DNA from: Oscarella lobularis
Lineage: Eukaryota > Porifera > Homoscleromorpha > Homosclerophorida > Oscarellidae
NCBI RefSeq assembly: GCF_947507565.1
Contig: NC_089186.1
Location: forward strand, 930,001 to 994,000
Length of the DNA: 64,000 nucleotides
Reading direction: 5' to 3'
Under the pieces are notes generated by a model. That model saw only the letters and a program-made list of their open reading frames with translations, did not search any database and was not told where the DNA came from. The position numbers were made by a program, and so were the translations under genes. This document shows, piece after piece, positions 1-11,411 of this stretch (the first letter of the stretch is position 1; every line of letters starts with the position of its first letter).

Positions 1-1021
1 CTAAGGCAACCTTGAAAGAAGATCTCGATCTGTTTTTGCAAAGAGCTTGTGAGTTTCCGCGCCGAATGTTTACTTTGGTCGAGGTGAACAAACTAACTAT
101 TGAATTGCAAGAAGCGCTTCTGAGATTTCAGATGAATAAGTCGTTGAAATTCAAGGTCAATGTGTGTTATATTCTTACGGCGAATGTAGTGTTTCACGAC
201 ATGCCTTGGGTTCAAGTAATTCAGCACAAAGAAACAGAATTGGCAACAACAAATCAAGAAATGAAAAAATACTTTAAAATTTGGGTTCAGGACTACTACA
301 ACGTCCGTGTTCCTATTTTAGTTTATGGTGAAGCAGGCAACGGGAAATCACATTTCATCAGAAGGCAGCTTAAGAGTTTCTGTAAAGAACAAATCTGCTT
401 CATTGCAGTTCACGAAGCATTCACTTCACTGCTCGCTATTCAAAAACTTCAAAAACTTTATCGGAGACTAACCAAGCCTTGCCCAGCTTGCATTTACTTC
501 AATTTTACAATTCCTTCTCCTGCAGAGCCAAGCGATGACATTAGTCGAGCCGAATTCGATCGCTATGAATATCTAATGACTGAAATGTACTGGTTTCTGT
601 TTTCCTTGATTTGTATGGGATTTGTCGAGGACATCGAAACAGGAGAGTCGTTTCGTCTTTTGGGGGATTGTGCATGGCAGATTTACATTGAAGTGCCTTC
701 AGGTCACAAAGGCAGTAATATTGATTCGTTTCTGAGTCGATTTCCACTCTTCTATAATTTCGGCATCTTTCACGAAGTATCAACAAGCGAGCTGTTTGAC
801 ATTGGCGACGGTGTTCAATTAGTTTGCAAATATTTACAAGCTTACGAGAGTAAAGACATTGACATGTTAGCGGAAGAACGGAGACAGCCAGAAAAATGGA
901 AATGGGGTCTTCGGCGGTTATCTAAGAAGTCGAAAAGTGCGAAGTTAGAAATTGTGAAATTTTCTCCTCGTCCGAACCTTAGCGAGGAAGAGTGCTACCG
1001 TTTGTTGGCTAAGTATTACCT
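1..1021 (+). CDS. RNF213/mysterin-like copy 1, AAA2-region segment (partial, 5' end outside window)
   Basis: The open frame runs in from the left edge and encodes a segment closely matching residues about 340-680 of the long exon of copy 2 (22680-23690). A P-loop GEAGNGKS is visible near 329-352, in the position of the RNF213 AAA2 module, which in the mammalian protein binds ATP without being the main hydrolysing site (family knowledge). The frame is lost at the point where homology to copy 2 jumps about 1.2 kb ahead, near 1013-1022. After this the frame runs only to a stop at 1074-1076, in sequence that belongs to another frame. It is therefore the upstream half of a gene whose downstream half (1022-5446) is out of frame by direct reading. 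Confidence 0.8.
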
Positions 1022-1026
1022 AAGAA
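1008..1026 (+). other. Deletion junction removing the AAA3 module
   Basis: Upstream of this point the sequence aligns with copy 2 at about 23680 (LLDRYMPEH). Immediately downstream it aligns with copy 2 at about 24895 (NLFIAAASNPHR). About 1.2 kb is missing, including Walker A GETGVGKT and the Walker B of AAA3. The upstream half is in the frame of codons starting at 12 and the downstream half in the frame of codons starting at 1025, so the joint is out of frame. No credible intron fits in the few bases at the joint. Confidence 0.75.
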
Positions 1027-4000
1027 TCTGTTTATTGCTGCTGCGAGCAATCCGCATCGCAGCAGCAGCACTGTAATTAGAAGTAATTGGGAACAAGAGG
1101 ATTGGGTATTAGGAAATTACTACGTTCGCCCACTTCCACCGACTTTACAGCGCCTTCGATGGGATTACGGAGCGCTCGAACCTGAACAAGAAAACGCCTA
1201 CATTACTCAGATTTTCTTGATGGGGCGTTGCTCAGATCGGGAAATGTCCGGCGACATCCTCGCCGATCGCATTTCTAAAGCTCAAAAGCTGATAAGAGAT
1301 TTTGCCCGTAAGCAACTGGAAAATCATTTTTCTAAAACCGAAGCAGAGGTTCGAGCAAAAAGCTGCGTCAGCCAACGTGACATCCAGCGAGTATTCACCT
1401 TCTTTGACTTTTTCATAAAGTCTCCAAGTTCTTCCCCAGATTCTTTCCGAAGTCCAGAACATGCGCTGTGGGTGTCCCTTGGGATTGTGTATTATATCAG
1501 GCTTGATGCAGAATATCGCCAGCTATTTAGCAGACGAATGGACGAACTTTCGGAACATTGCATGGGTCCTAAATTCCAAGAAGCGTTTGAAGACGAAATT
1601 GACTTTTATGTTTCTCACATGCACTTGCCTAGTGGTGTGGCGAAAACCAGGGCTCTGAAGGAGAACTTATTTGCGATTGTTGTATGCACTGTTTGCCGTA
1701 TTCCATTGATAATAGTTGGAGCGCCCGGCTTGTCAAAGGCACTATCTTTTAATTTGGCGTCAGCAAATATGAAAGGAGCCGAATCGCAAAACGAATTCTT
1801 TCGCTCTTTTCCGGCTCTTGATGTTCATCATTATCAGTGCTCAAGACGTTCGACGTCTCTTGAAATTAAACGAGTTTTTCAAAGAGCAATATCTCGACAG
1901 AAGAACCACGAGAAGTCTGGTCTTTCAGTCAATTGCGTTGTGTTCATGGATGAAGCAGGACTTCCGGAAGAGAGCCATGAGTCTCTAAAAGTTTTGCACT
2001 GTTATTTAGACAGATCTGAGGTTTCGTTTGTTGCCATAACGAATAACATCCTTGATGCAGCAAAATCAAACCGCGCTGTGAGTCTCTTTCGGCCAAAAAT
2101 GAGCCCGGACGACTTACAGACTCTCGCTTCAGAATGCTTGGGCAGTCGAACTCCGCTTGCTCAGAAGGGCAATAGATTTTGTGATCGATATTTAAAGTTG
2201 ATGACAAAGGAAGAGTTCAAAAAGTTTTTTGGACTACGAGACTTCATTTATTTTATTCGTTACCTTCGCCGTCACCGTGATGCAGCCTTTGGAACAGAGC
2301 AAAGATCCATGTCTCAACTCGTTCTTATGGCTCTTGAGCGCAATTTCAATGGAATTTCCAAACCTCTGTTTAGAGATCTGGCGAGCAGCTTTTTGTCAGC
2401 ATTAGACGAACCGAAATCTTTAGCTCAACTCAAAACCAGAAATGTTGCTCAAATTCTAAAGGACAGTTTGAAGGATCATTTAGAAGCAAAGGGAGAGCTT
2501 GGTGGCGACGCAGAAGTGCGTTATAAGTTGATCATTGATACCAGCGAGGACGACTCCATGACTCGTTTGCTCTTTCAACACGGCGTCTTGGAAAAAGGTC
2601 CTACTCGCATCTTCTCTTGTGATGATTATCCAAGTGACAACGATCTAGGAAAGGTGCACGTGATCTCTTCAATAAGGCACGCTGCTTTTGAAGGTTGCAC
2701 TGTGATTCTAAGTCAAACAGACGACATCAACGAGAGCTTCTACGACTTGTTTAATCAACGCTTTCGTAAAATCGGCGATCGCTGCTATGCAAATATAGCG
2801 ATCGGTTCTCATTCAAAGCCTTGCCGTGTCAATCCAAGTTTTCGTTGCATTGTTCACGTGCGACAGTCAGAGTTGCAGAACATTCCTCCGCCGTTTTTGA
2901 ACCGTTTCGAAAAGTACCTTGTTTCGATTGAAGACTGGCTGGAAGATTCCATTGCCTCGCTGCCTCCTGTTTTGGGGAAGGCTGTGCAATTCGCTCGCGA
3001 TAAAGTGGGCATGTTTGAAAAAATTCTAGGTTCAAAAAATTTGTACGGGTGGACAGATCAGACGGTCAATTCATTGTTTTTGGAAATGCTACCAAAGTTA
3101 GGATCGCCGGAGGCGAAAGAACGACCGCCTCTATTTGATAAAAGCAGTGATGAAGAGACGAAAGCCGAAGTAGACTGTACCAGCCTTGTCGACAGCGAGC
3201 CGCATCAGGCGGAGGTTTCTGACTGGCTGAAAAAGGCACCTGACATTATACGTCATCTCGAACGGTGCATTCGCGAAAATTGCAAATTTTCAGCATCATC
3301 ATCTCTTCGCTCTGAAGCGGAAAGTATCTTGTCTCTGACATGTTCAGACTTAACTTCTGATATCGCTTCTGCGAGACAGTTGCTAATAAACAATCCGTCT
3401 TTGATTTCCGAATGGCTCACTAGCTGCATTGAAAAGTCCACGACTGGCTCGGCGGAAGGAGAAATGAATTCTCCTGTTTCTCTACATGAAGGGTTTGCGT
3501 TTTCGTGCTTAGTTCAGTGGATGGTTCGTCACGTCTGCGTTCGTCTCTTGCAAATTGCTACTCCGGAAGCGATTATATTAAACTCGAGGACGTTACCAAA
3601 AGTGTACATTAACCACTACTTACAGAACCAGCATCATTTCTCGTTGAAGAAACTGGTATGCAGTTTTGACCTCTGCAATTCGTTGTTTAAAACGGTGTGC
3701 TACACTCGAACATCTCCGGTCATTCTCAGTTGGTCAGACGGTGCTGCAAGCGTGGAAATGTCTACGGAGTCATCTTGTTCTTTGCTGGATTGCGTTGTCT
3801 GCAAGCTCGAGCACGTCTCTTCTCTAGATAATCTGCGCTTGCGGATAAAGGAATATTTGGCTAGAAGAAGCAATCTTTTTTTAATGGTTGTAAACACAAC
3901 TCAGTGCACGCAAAGGCAAATCAACATTGCTCGAACTCTGATCGAAGAAAATGAAGAGAAGACTGGGAAATCGTTTCTCCTGCTTCCTCATTTTCCAGAA

Positions 4001-5446
4001 AGTGTAGGAACCTCTCACTATTGCTATCAATCTCTCTTTCTGCACGGTTGGAATTACGTTTACTTAGAAAGAGTATCGGAATTTATTGACGAAGACATCG
4101 TTGATGTCGAACAATGGATGAAATTTGCCTACAATGAAAATAGCGATTCGGAGAAGAAGAAGTTTACTGACAATCTTAGAAACACTCTTCTTCCTATTTT
4201 GCCCGATGCAGCACGTTCTGCTTTGTCAAGAGTTGTATTAGGCGGCGGCAATAGCGACGGCGAAGAGTTAATTTTCAATAGGCCAATGAGTCTTCTCGAT
4301 AGGACCACTCTTTTGAAGAAAAAGGTTGGTCAAACAACTAAATTTTCAAAAATCATACGTAAAAAATTTTCCCGCTATTGGACTCAATCAATGGTTTGTA
4401 AGTATCTAATGTCGGCAGCTATATTCGTGACAAACTGTGACTCTGTTTTGACTGTCGGACAAACGCTAGACAATAGAGTGATAACGCTGTTGCAGAGCTA
4501 CTTTGCCTATACTCTACAACAGCTAAACAAAGGTTTTACCATTGAGCTACTTTTCCGAAGCAACGTCAATTCTGTTGTAGAGAATCTACTTTTTACTTTG
4601 TTAAAACGTCTTCCTGATCCTGAAATCGCTGATATATTTGCTCGATGCTACTTTAATGCCCAGCAACCGAAGGAGTGCACACCTTCAAATTTTCCCTTCT
4701 TCGGTGATCTGTGTGCAGCTATAGATCACAAAGTGGACGAGTTATTGGCAGAAGAACAAAAACGTTTGCCTGATTTCAATTTTGACGAGTCCCATGGCAG
4801 CGAGGAAATGGATAGGAGTAAATTAGAAAGAGACGTTGCTGAGCGTCTCCATGCGTTTCTTTGTGAAAAGTCTGCAGTCAAACACAAGAGCCTACCGTTA
4901 ACTGCATTTCAAGCTCTCGGCTCAAATGAATTTCTGTGGAGGTGCTACTTCGTTGACTTCGTTCGGTCGAGGCTGAACTGCGAATTTGACGAGTTTGACC
5001 GTTCTGAAGGCATTCTTTTGGAATGGCTAGATTGCAAGGTTTCAAAGGAAAAGAGTATTTCGCGCTGTTATGTAAACTTGCATGTATCTTCGAAAATGAA
5101 AAAAATGGACATCGGACGAACGTTCAATGCTCTGCGATCGTTAACGGCCCTAAGGCATCTGCGCTCTGTCTATCAACAGCAGGAGGTGGTTTTGCCATCA
5201 TCAGCCGTTGTCACTCCGGAAAAGCCTGTTGAGCTGAAAAAATGCGAGGAGCGCTTCTACGATTTCGCTATCTCCGCTTTGTTCTACTTCTTGAAAGAGA
5301 TTTGCACTAATTTTGCTTCCAACACCCCCGAATTAGCGACAACCGGTTTCACTACCGACCTTCCTACTACTGGAAGAAACGTTACTGAATTCCCTATCAC
5401 CGAGACAAACGCTACGAGACGGAGTCAAGCTAAATTTGGTGAATGA
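1022..5446 (+). CDS. RNF213/mysterin-like copy 1, AAA4 to E3-shell segment
   Basis: One long open exon: a 1409-residue frame from 1217, open in the same frame back to 1022. It matches copy 2 from the AAA3 sensor (NLFIAAASNPHR) through AAA4, the next AAA module and the following helical shell, then continues about 330 residues past the point where copy 2 stops. The AAA4 P-loop reads GAPGLSKA at residue about 168, where copy 2 has GAPGSSKT, so the P-loop Thr is Ala. Walker B (VVFMDEAG, about residue 240) is kept. Motifs shared with copy 2 include HVRQSEL and PPPFLNRFEKY. No RING-type Cys/His cluster is visible. The exon probably splices near the end, since the last 30 residues are Thr-rich and a GTGAAT donor lies next to the stop. 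Its openness over 4.2 kb argues against old pseudogene status. Confidence 0.85.
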   Translation, partial: KNLFIAAASNPHRSSSTVIRSNWEQEDWVLGNYYVRPLPPTLQRLRWDYGALEPEQENAYITQIFLMGRCSDREMSGDILADRISKAQKLIRDFARKQLENHFSKTEAEVRAKSCVSQRDIQRVFTFFDFFIKSPSSSPDSFRSPEHALWVSLGIVYYIRLDAEYRQLFSRRMDELSEHCMGPKFQEAFEDEIDFYVSHMHLPSGVAKTRALKENLFAIVVCTVCRIPLIIVGAPGLSKALSFNLASANMKGAESQNEFFRSFPALDVHHYQCSRRSTSLEIKRVFQRAISRQKNHEKSGLSVNCVVFMDEAGLPEESHESLKVLHCYLDRSEVSFVAITNNILDAAKSNRAVSLFRPKMSPDDLQTLASECLGSRTPLAQKGNRFCDRYLKLMTKEEFKKFFGLRDFIYFIRYLRRHRDAAFGTEQRSMSQLVLMALERNFNGISKPLFRDLASSFLSALDEPKSLAQLKTRNVAQILKDSLKDHLEAKGELGGDAEVRYKLIIDTSEDDSMTRLLFQHGVLEKGPTRIFSCDDYPSDNDLGKVHVISSIRHAAFEGCTVILSQTDDINESFYDLFNQRFRKIGDRCYANIAIGSHSKPCRVNPSFRCIVHVRQSELQNIPPPFLNRFEKYLVSIEDWLEDSIASLPPVLGKAVQFARDKVGMFEKILGSKNLYGWTDQTVNSLFLEMLPKLGSPEAKERPPLFDKSSDEETKAEVDCTSLVDSEPHQAEVSDWLKKAPDIIRHLERCIRENCKFSASSSLRSEAESILSLTCSDLTSDIASARQLLINNPSLISEWLTSCIEKSTTGSAEGEMNSPVSLHEGFAFSCLVQWMVRHVCVRLLQIATPEAIILNSRTLPKVYINHYLQNQHHFSLKKLVCSFDLCNSLFKTVCYTRTSPVILSWSDGAASVEMSTESSCSLLDCVVCKLEHVSSLDNLRLRIKEYLARRSNLFLMVVNTTQCTQRQINIARTLIEENEEKTGKSFLLLPHFPESVGTSHYCYQSLFLHGWNYVYLERVSEFIDEDIVDVEQWMKFAYNENSDSEKKKFTDNLRNTLLPILPDAARSALSRVVLGGGNSDGEELIFNRPMSLLDRTTLLKKKVGQTTKFSKIIRKKFSRYWTQSMVCKYLMSAAIFVTNCDSVLTVGQTLDNRVITLLQSYFAYTLQQLNKGFTIELLFRSNVNSVVENLLFTLLKRLPDPEIADIFARCYFNAQQPKECTPSNFPFFGDLCAAIDHKVDELLAEEQKRLPDFNFDESHGSEEMDRSKLERDVAERLHAFLCEKSAVKHKSLPLTAFQALGSNEFLWRCYFVDFVRSRLNCEFDEFDRSEGILLEWLDCKVSKEKSISRCYVNLHVSSKMKKMDIGRTFNALRSLTALRHLRSVYQQQEVVLPSSAVVTPEKPVELKKCEERFYDFAISALFYFLKEICTNFASNTPELATTGFTTDLPTTGRNVTEFPITETNATRRSQAKFGE

Positions 5447-5514
5447 ATCTCGGCGTATCAAAGAGTTTTACGTTCACAGACAGATCTAAGCGCAATATGC
5501 TAGCTAATTTCTTT

Positions 5515-8500
5515 TTTAGTGCTCATCTCTTTCAAGTCCGACTAGCTTTTTTAAGGCTATAAATTCCTCAGAAGAGTAGATATCTAAGGAGGCATCGAAT
5601 AGTTCACTGCACCTATCTTCTAGCGAAGCGTTTCAGCAACAATACTGGGTATGAAGCAGGATGTGACATGCATGGTTACTAGACTACTTAGTGAAAAGGG
5701 AGGGGCGATTTCTTTTAAGAGTGCTATAAACAGCGGTTTGCAGAGCATCGCCAAAGCCGCTTCAGGCGGAAGCAGCGTAGAACTTTCTTTCTCTTCATCT
5801 CGTTTTTCCAAGGGACTTTTCGTTTCCGAGCTCTGTTTTTTCTTCTTGCCCTATTTGGGCAAACCGGCTTTGACTTGCAATGAAAGCGAAAACGACTGGG
5901 ATGTTTTTCTGGCAGTAATTGACAGTCAGATTCAGTGGATAGGCACGGACGCTACGTCGGAGGCTAAATATGGCACTATACTTTTCAAAACTCTTCAATT
6001 GTTACTTACTCAGGCTTTAGCTTCAAAACATGGTACAAAACCGGAACTAAGAACAAAGTTTGGACAGGTGATAAAACATGCATATAGGTGCTTTTGCAAT
6101 CAGTTAAAGATTTTTTGCAGCTTCGAACGGTCATCGGTAGTTACCTTTCTTCTCAAGCGCCTCCCGCCGGTGACGGTCCTTTTTTTCCCATTTGCTATGA
6201 AAAGGTATAAGTGAATTTCATTAATTGCAATCATCTTTGCACATCACGAGCATTAACCAGGTTGTCCAAAGCCCTTTATCAAGCGTCTACTTTCACTGCG
6301 TCCTTTCTAAGTTTATGGAAACGTGGATGAAGTCAAGTTTCTTTATTATTCTTAGAGACTTGAGGAAAATGCGAGAGGTACAGTATATTGTTGGCAAGTA
6401 CGACTGTATGTGAAAAACACCAATGTGCAGGAGATCTCGATGGGCATAGTTGCACTTCTCCTATTAGAAGCGTGTTGCGAATTGAGTATCAAGCTCTAGT
6501 TCAGGTGACGATTTGCCGATTGGCAAAAGGATTCGGCGATTCTGACTTTATCGACAATGTAGGAAAAGGCATAGATTATTCAAAAGTGTGTTTTCTATAC
6601 GTATATGCCTTGTAGGTGCTACGTCGAGAAAGTGAACAGACAGATTTGAAAATTATTTTTGAAGAACACAATTCTCATAAGCAATCGCTTCTGCATCATT
6701 TATCTGTGACGTTTAACAGCACAAGGAAGCTACATCAGCTTGTCACATCGTTTACCGATAAAATTGGCACTAAGTGCTCAGCGTTTCCCTGGATGAATGA
6801 AATCAAAGAGTCTCTCGGTGTAATTTTATATTCGTAACGTTGTTCAGTGATATATTGATTGGTGCTTTATCTCCAGGATTCTTTCACGGGAAGCATTTTT
6901 GCTCCACTTGACCAGCGTGGCGAACTTCGGAATAGTGTGAAACAAACGCTTTTACAACTTGCGGGTTCTAACGTGAGAGAGCTTGAAGCACAGTGTCGGT
7001 TCGTTAGCATAATCAGTATTCATATTGTAAATTCATGACGCCACGCATTAATTTAGTTTGGAACTGACAAAAAATCCCGATTTGAAGCCTTGGCTAAGAA
7101 TGACATTACTTGTTTTCTTTTTTGAAGTGCATTTTGAGAAAAAAGTAGGTTCTTTTCATCACTGTTTAGTGGGTTTAATGCGGAAGTACAATTATAGATC
7201 GATTGCTCAGACTTCGCAGAAGACATAGCCAAGGGAAAATATTTTGGTTTTCTAGAGTTTGAAGAGAAACAGCTTACGTTAATTACTTGCTTTGTCGACT
7301 CAAGCCGAATGATTCCGAAGAGAAAAGACACTTCTCTGCATCGTTCAGAAACAGGTATTTTCCAAGAATCTTTGTTTCTGCTCTTACTTTAAGGCGTTTT
7401 TCCACACAGACCCGATTTTAAGCCTATTTGATCCTGAAGGTATGAAAGCAAAGATTTCATTGAAGTTGATCCACCTAATTGTCTTTATTCTTAAAGATGC
7501 ATCTGCGGTTGATCTGCAGTATGCTTTGGTACAATTGGCAGCAACTGCGGCAAGGCTTCCCAATGGAACGAGCCATCTCTGGACTTACGTTTTTTGTCCG
7601 GAGAACATAGAAGGATCTCACCTCTGTGGAAATATGGTAGATAGATAGCAATAGAGGTCTTTACTTTCTCTTCACGATCCAATCTCTTTCCCCTAAGCAT
7701 CAAGCGCCAGTAGCAGTGAAATCGGACGGCGTAAATTCTTTGGACTGCGGTTGCGGCTTGTCTGCCATGGATTATAAAGGATCGCTAACTCTACACTCAA
7801 GATCCTTGCTTCTTTGGATGAATTTTGGAGCATTTGCCCTTTCTCTACTTACTCAATCTCAAGCCGAGGAAGCAATCAAAGGTTTGTCTATTATAGTTGC
7901 ATGGCATGTCTTAATTAGTTGATCTTTCAGGGTACATCATGTCTGGAAGGCAGCCGGTGAGACAGTATTGCGCTCAGCAGGTGCAGCACCTGTGGACTCA
8001 TCTTGCTCAAAGCTTGCACTTACTTTACGAGGAGCTAGCTTTTTTTTGTTTCTTCGTGCCTCGAGAAGTTTCTTCAGGTTCTTATAAAGTATACATACAT
8101 GTTTTCTGCTTTAGTGCTTTTTAGATTACTAGTCAGTCTTCCTCGGCGCTTTCCACCGCTGTCTTTGCTTCACGTCGTGACGTGCAAAGATACGAGGAAA
8201 TTTTCCACGAAGAGGTTTATCTCCCAGTTTTGAGAGGCTTCCAGAAAGACGTATGTTAATTTGAATGGTAAAGCAAGCAGCGTTGAGAATGAGTGTGTTT
8301 TCCTTTTTGCAGCGTGTTCAATCATCTCTTTGGCATCAAGATTCTTTCATTTCTACGGCGAGGTCGAGTTAAAGAGAACTGCAAATTTTTCTTAATAATG
8401 TTTCTATTTAATAATTAGGAAGTTTAGTCGAGCCTATCCTTCTGATGCCACAATTGAGCAGTTTGTGCATTGTTTGGAATATGTTAAAGCAGGTCATGGA

Positions 8501-11090
8501 TCTGAAATGCTTGCAGTTCTGTTTAAATATTTTGCTGAGAAAGAGCGACTTCGCGTCGGCGGCTTGCTTTTACCACAACTGATCGAGTTTTACATGTGGC
8601 TAACTGAAGACGTGTGTCATCTTTTAACTATTGAACAGGCTTCTTCAAAGCCCATTGCCGAGCTTGTCACCAAAAAATTGCTGATAGTTACGCTGAGGAA
8701 AAAGCTGAGCACATTAAAAAGCTCTTTGAAAATGTCAGAGGTAAAACACTAAGATTTCCTTGCATTTTAGACAATGACATGCCCTGCGTTTTTCTTCAGA
8801 TCAATATAACAAATATGTTAAATTGGTTTCTGGAGACGTTAAAGGAAGTCGCGAGGGAGTGTATCGCTTGTATGAAATTACAGAAAAGAGTGTTCTTCAG
8901 AGCGATCGAAAAGGCGAAGGTCTCGATGCCTTCTTTTCCGCTATTGAAGATCTGGTACGCTTTTTCATATATTAAAGTTTGCAAAATTAGAGGATTCTGA
9001 ATTTATAGATCACGAACCAGAATCAGTTTCTTGAACTTGCCTATCATGAGATTGGAAAAGGGATTTTTCCAAACTATTTATCCTCAAATATGGTAACCAT
9101 TCAACCTCTGCAAGTTGTGCTTCCTAGCTGTTTGCTGGGTGACATATCACCGTCTGAACTTGACAAGTAAGTGTACTCATAAAAAATAAATTTTAGTAAG
9201 ACTTCTCTAATACATTCTTGATTCCTTAGCGGTCCATCAGATAATGGCGTGTGGAAATTTGGTGCTGACTTGCTCAAAATAATCCAAAGAAATTATTTGT
9301 ACGTTCCTGGGGTTGGAATAGAAGAAGACGTTGGTGCAGGGTATAGCCGCTTTGGATACTCTAATTTCGACTTTCGTCGCATTCAGCTTTCAGTCATGGA
9401 AACCTTTATATTTGGAAAACCGCAGATTGCCAATCCCGTTTGCATCAGAAGAACGACCTTTTTTAAAAGTAAGGTTGAGATAGGCAGGTCAGATTCTGTT
9501 TTCAGGTATGCTTCTACTGCACCGCACCTAAATCATGTATGCATTGGTGATCTTTAGACAAGATTTATTCTCCAGAATGGCATTTTTTAGACAGCAACTC
9601 CCAGAGCAGTTTGCAGTAAGACATTAACATTTCTAACGACATGCAAGCCTTACCATATGATGAGTCTTTGTTGTTACAGGCGGAACTTTCTTCGGACTTA
9701 TTGATCGGCGCCGAAATATTGTTTCACGATTTGAGCTACGAAAATCTCAGCGATGTCCTCAAATGTCTTCTGACCGTTACAGGCGATTTTTGTCAGGTGA
9801 GAAGCTAATGCGTCCTTAATTTATTTGTAAGCGGCGATGAATTGTCTATATAGGTCAAGATGAAAGAAAGCGATGAAGATAGAGCAAAATGCAGCGAACT
9901 AAAAGATTTCTCTCTAGAGGAGTTTTCGAAGTTCTCTTCAACAGTAGAAGAACAATGTGTCAGTGATTTTTCTGTTGCCTCAAAGATTGGCTTGCGCCGG
10001 TAGTTTTTGCACTTTCTTTCTCTAAAGGATGGCTACAATAGGAATTATATTTTTTATGCATGCAGGCTTGGTGAAGAGCAAATCCGATGGCTGCTGGAGA
10101 TACGAGTGTTTCAGCTGCACGCGGCGTTTTGCTTCTTTTTTCGAAAGCTAGAAAACGAAGACTATGAATATGCGCATCTTCCGCTTACAATAAAAGTTCG
10201 TCTGGAAAAGGATGATCGCGAAGCGATAGTTAAAGCAGTAAAAGGTTAGTATAGAATTTTCTTCAAAGACTGCAAGCCGGAGAAGTCTTCAATCATGCAT
10301 GTTATAGATCAAACAGTCGGTCCTGAGCTTCTTCAAAGTTTAAAAGATTTGGATCAAGCTCTTCACGCTCCTGAAGCTGTAATTCACATGAACCGCAATC
10401 CACAGGTAGAAATTAAGATGCTCGCAAACATACTATATACGCGAGAATTGACAGTATCGAATTCTGTCGTAGGAAACGTTGCGGACTTACTTGGAACCCT
10501 TTTACGACAAAGGCGACTTTATTCTCTCGTTGTTCTCTGGCTCCGTTCGGCTTAAACACTCCGTTCAGGTTAGGATGTGCATCCGAGGGTAAGAGACATT
10601 AATTTAAAGATATGTCCCAGAAAGTTGATTGTAAGAACCCCATAGACTTATAGCTGAACTTCAAAAATTGGTGGAAAAGGATTATCGTGAACCGTGGATT
10701 GAAACTGCCACAGACGTGTGGGATTCTTTCCCGGAATTACGCAACTACATTTCGTCCGATTTGGCGGCAGCAAACGCTTCTCTGATGGGTAGCAGCGGCT
10801 TTGATGAAACGCTGACGTCGTCCGCCAAAAGCATCAGCAGCAATTCGAAGTCCACAGAAAAAGACAGCGTCAGTCTAGGTAACGTTGCTCTTTAGTAAGT
10901 ACAGTGGGTTGATAGCTATAGCCAATCTGTTGTACGCGCAGGATCAAAGGCTGAAGCCATTACAACATTGGAGAAAGAGACAACAGGAAGTATAGGTGCA
11001 TGCATGGAATGCGTGTTATAAGTCTTCTTTACTTTGGCTTTCTCTATAGAAAAAGAACCGGCTTGCCGCAGGGAGAAAAGAGAACCAAGT
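5515..11090 (+). CDS. RNF213-like copy 1, C-terminal domain in many small exons
   Basis: A chain of exons with GT/AG borders and introns of about 50-60 bases continues copy 1. Readable pieces include 5685-6203, 7442-7640, 7700-7880, 8430-8740, 8800-8955, 9009-9165, 9232-9470, 10030-10242, 10285-10550 and 10652-10880. Segments such as LLPQLIEFYMWLTEDV, DQYNKYVKLVSG and VLPSCLLGDISPSELD follow the order of the RNF213 C-terminal domain. Around 7600-7790 an HLCGN and an LDCGCG motif sit where mammalian RNF213 carries its RZ zinc finger, but the full Cys/His set is not visible. A Ser-rich linker (about 10780-11090, several tiny exons) leads to the SAM domains. Exon edges are by eye, and an in-frame TAG near 5575 may mean an exon starts later than drawn. 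Confidence 0.65.
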
Positions 11091-11143
11091 AATCATAAAT
11101 TAAATAGTACTGCATGATTGGCACCAGGCAGGTTTTCTCTTAG

Positions 11144-11355
11144 TTGATTTGAGCTGCATGACCGTTGACGACGTTGCTTCCTTCGTAACCGATGCCGGTT
11201 TTGAGGAGCTGGCGCGGATGTTTACGAAAGATGACGTCACAGGAAAAATTTGCAAAAAGACCCAAAAGCCCTATCAGACGAGTATGATCTAAACGGACTT
11301 GATCAAGTCAGACTGCTTGTCAAGATCAAAGAAAAGCAAAACTTTGAATTTGGCG
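11144..11355 (+). CDS. SAM domain 1 exon of RNF213-like copy 1, with a one-base frameshift
   Basis: After a TTTTCTCTTAG acceptor the exon reads MTVDDVASFVTDAGFEELAR and then FTKDDVTGKI, a typical SAM start. The frame then breaks in a run of A at 11254-11258. In the next frame it resumes as DPKALSDEYDLNGLDQVRLL, the second half of a SAM domain, to a GTACAT donor at 11356. The resumed frame splices in phase with the next exon at 11412 (split Gly codon). A single-base change in the A run would restore one SAM domain. It could be a sequencing or assembly error, an allelic lesion or real decay. The same MTV(D/N)DVA start occurs in SAM 2, showing a tandem duplication of the exon. Confidence 0.75.
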
Positions 11356-11411
11356 GTACATGCATGTGACTTCACGATTATTTTGACTAACGCAGTACAC
11401 TTGCTTTTTAG

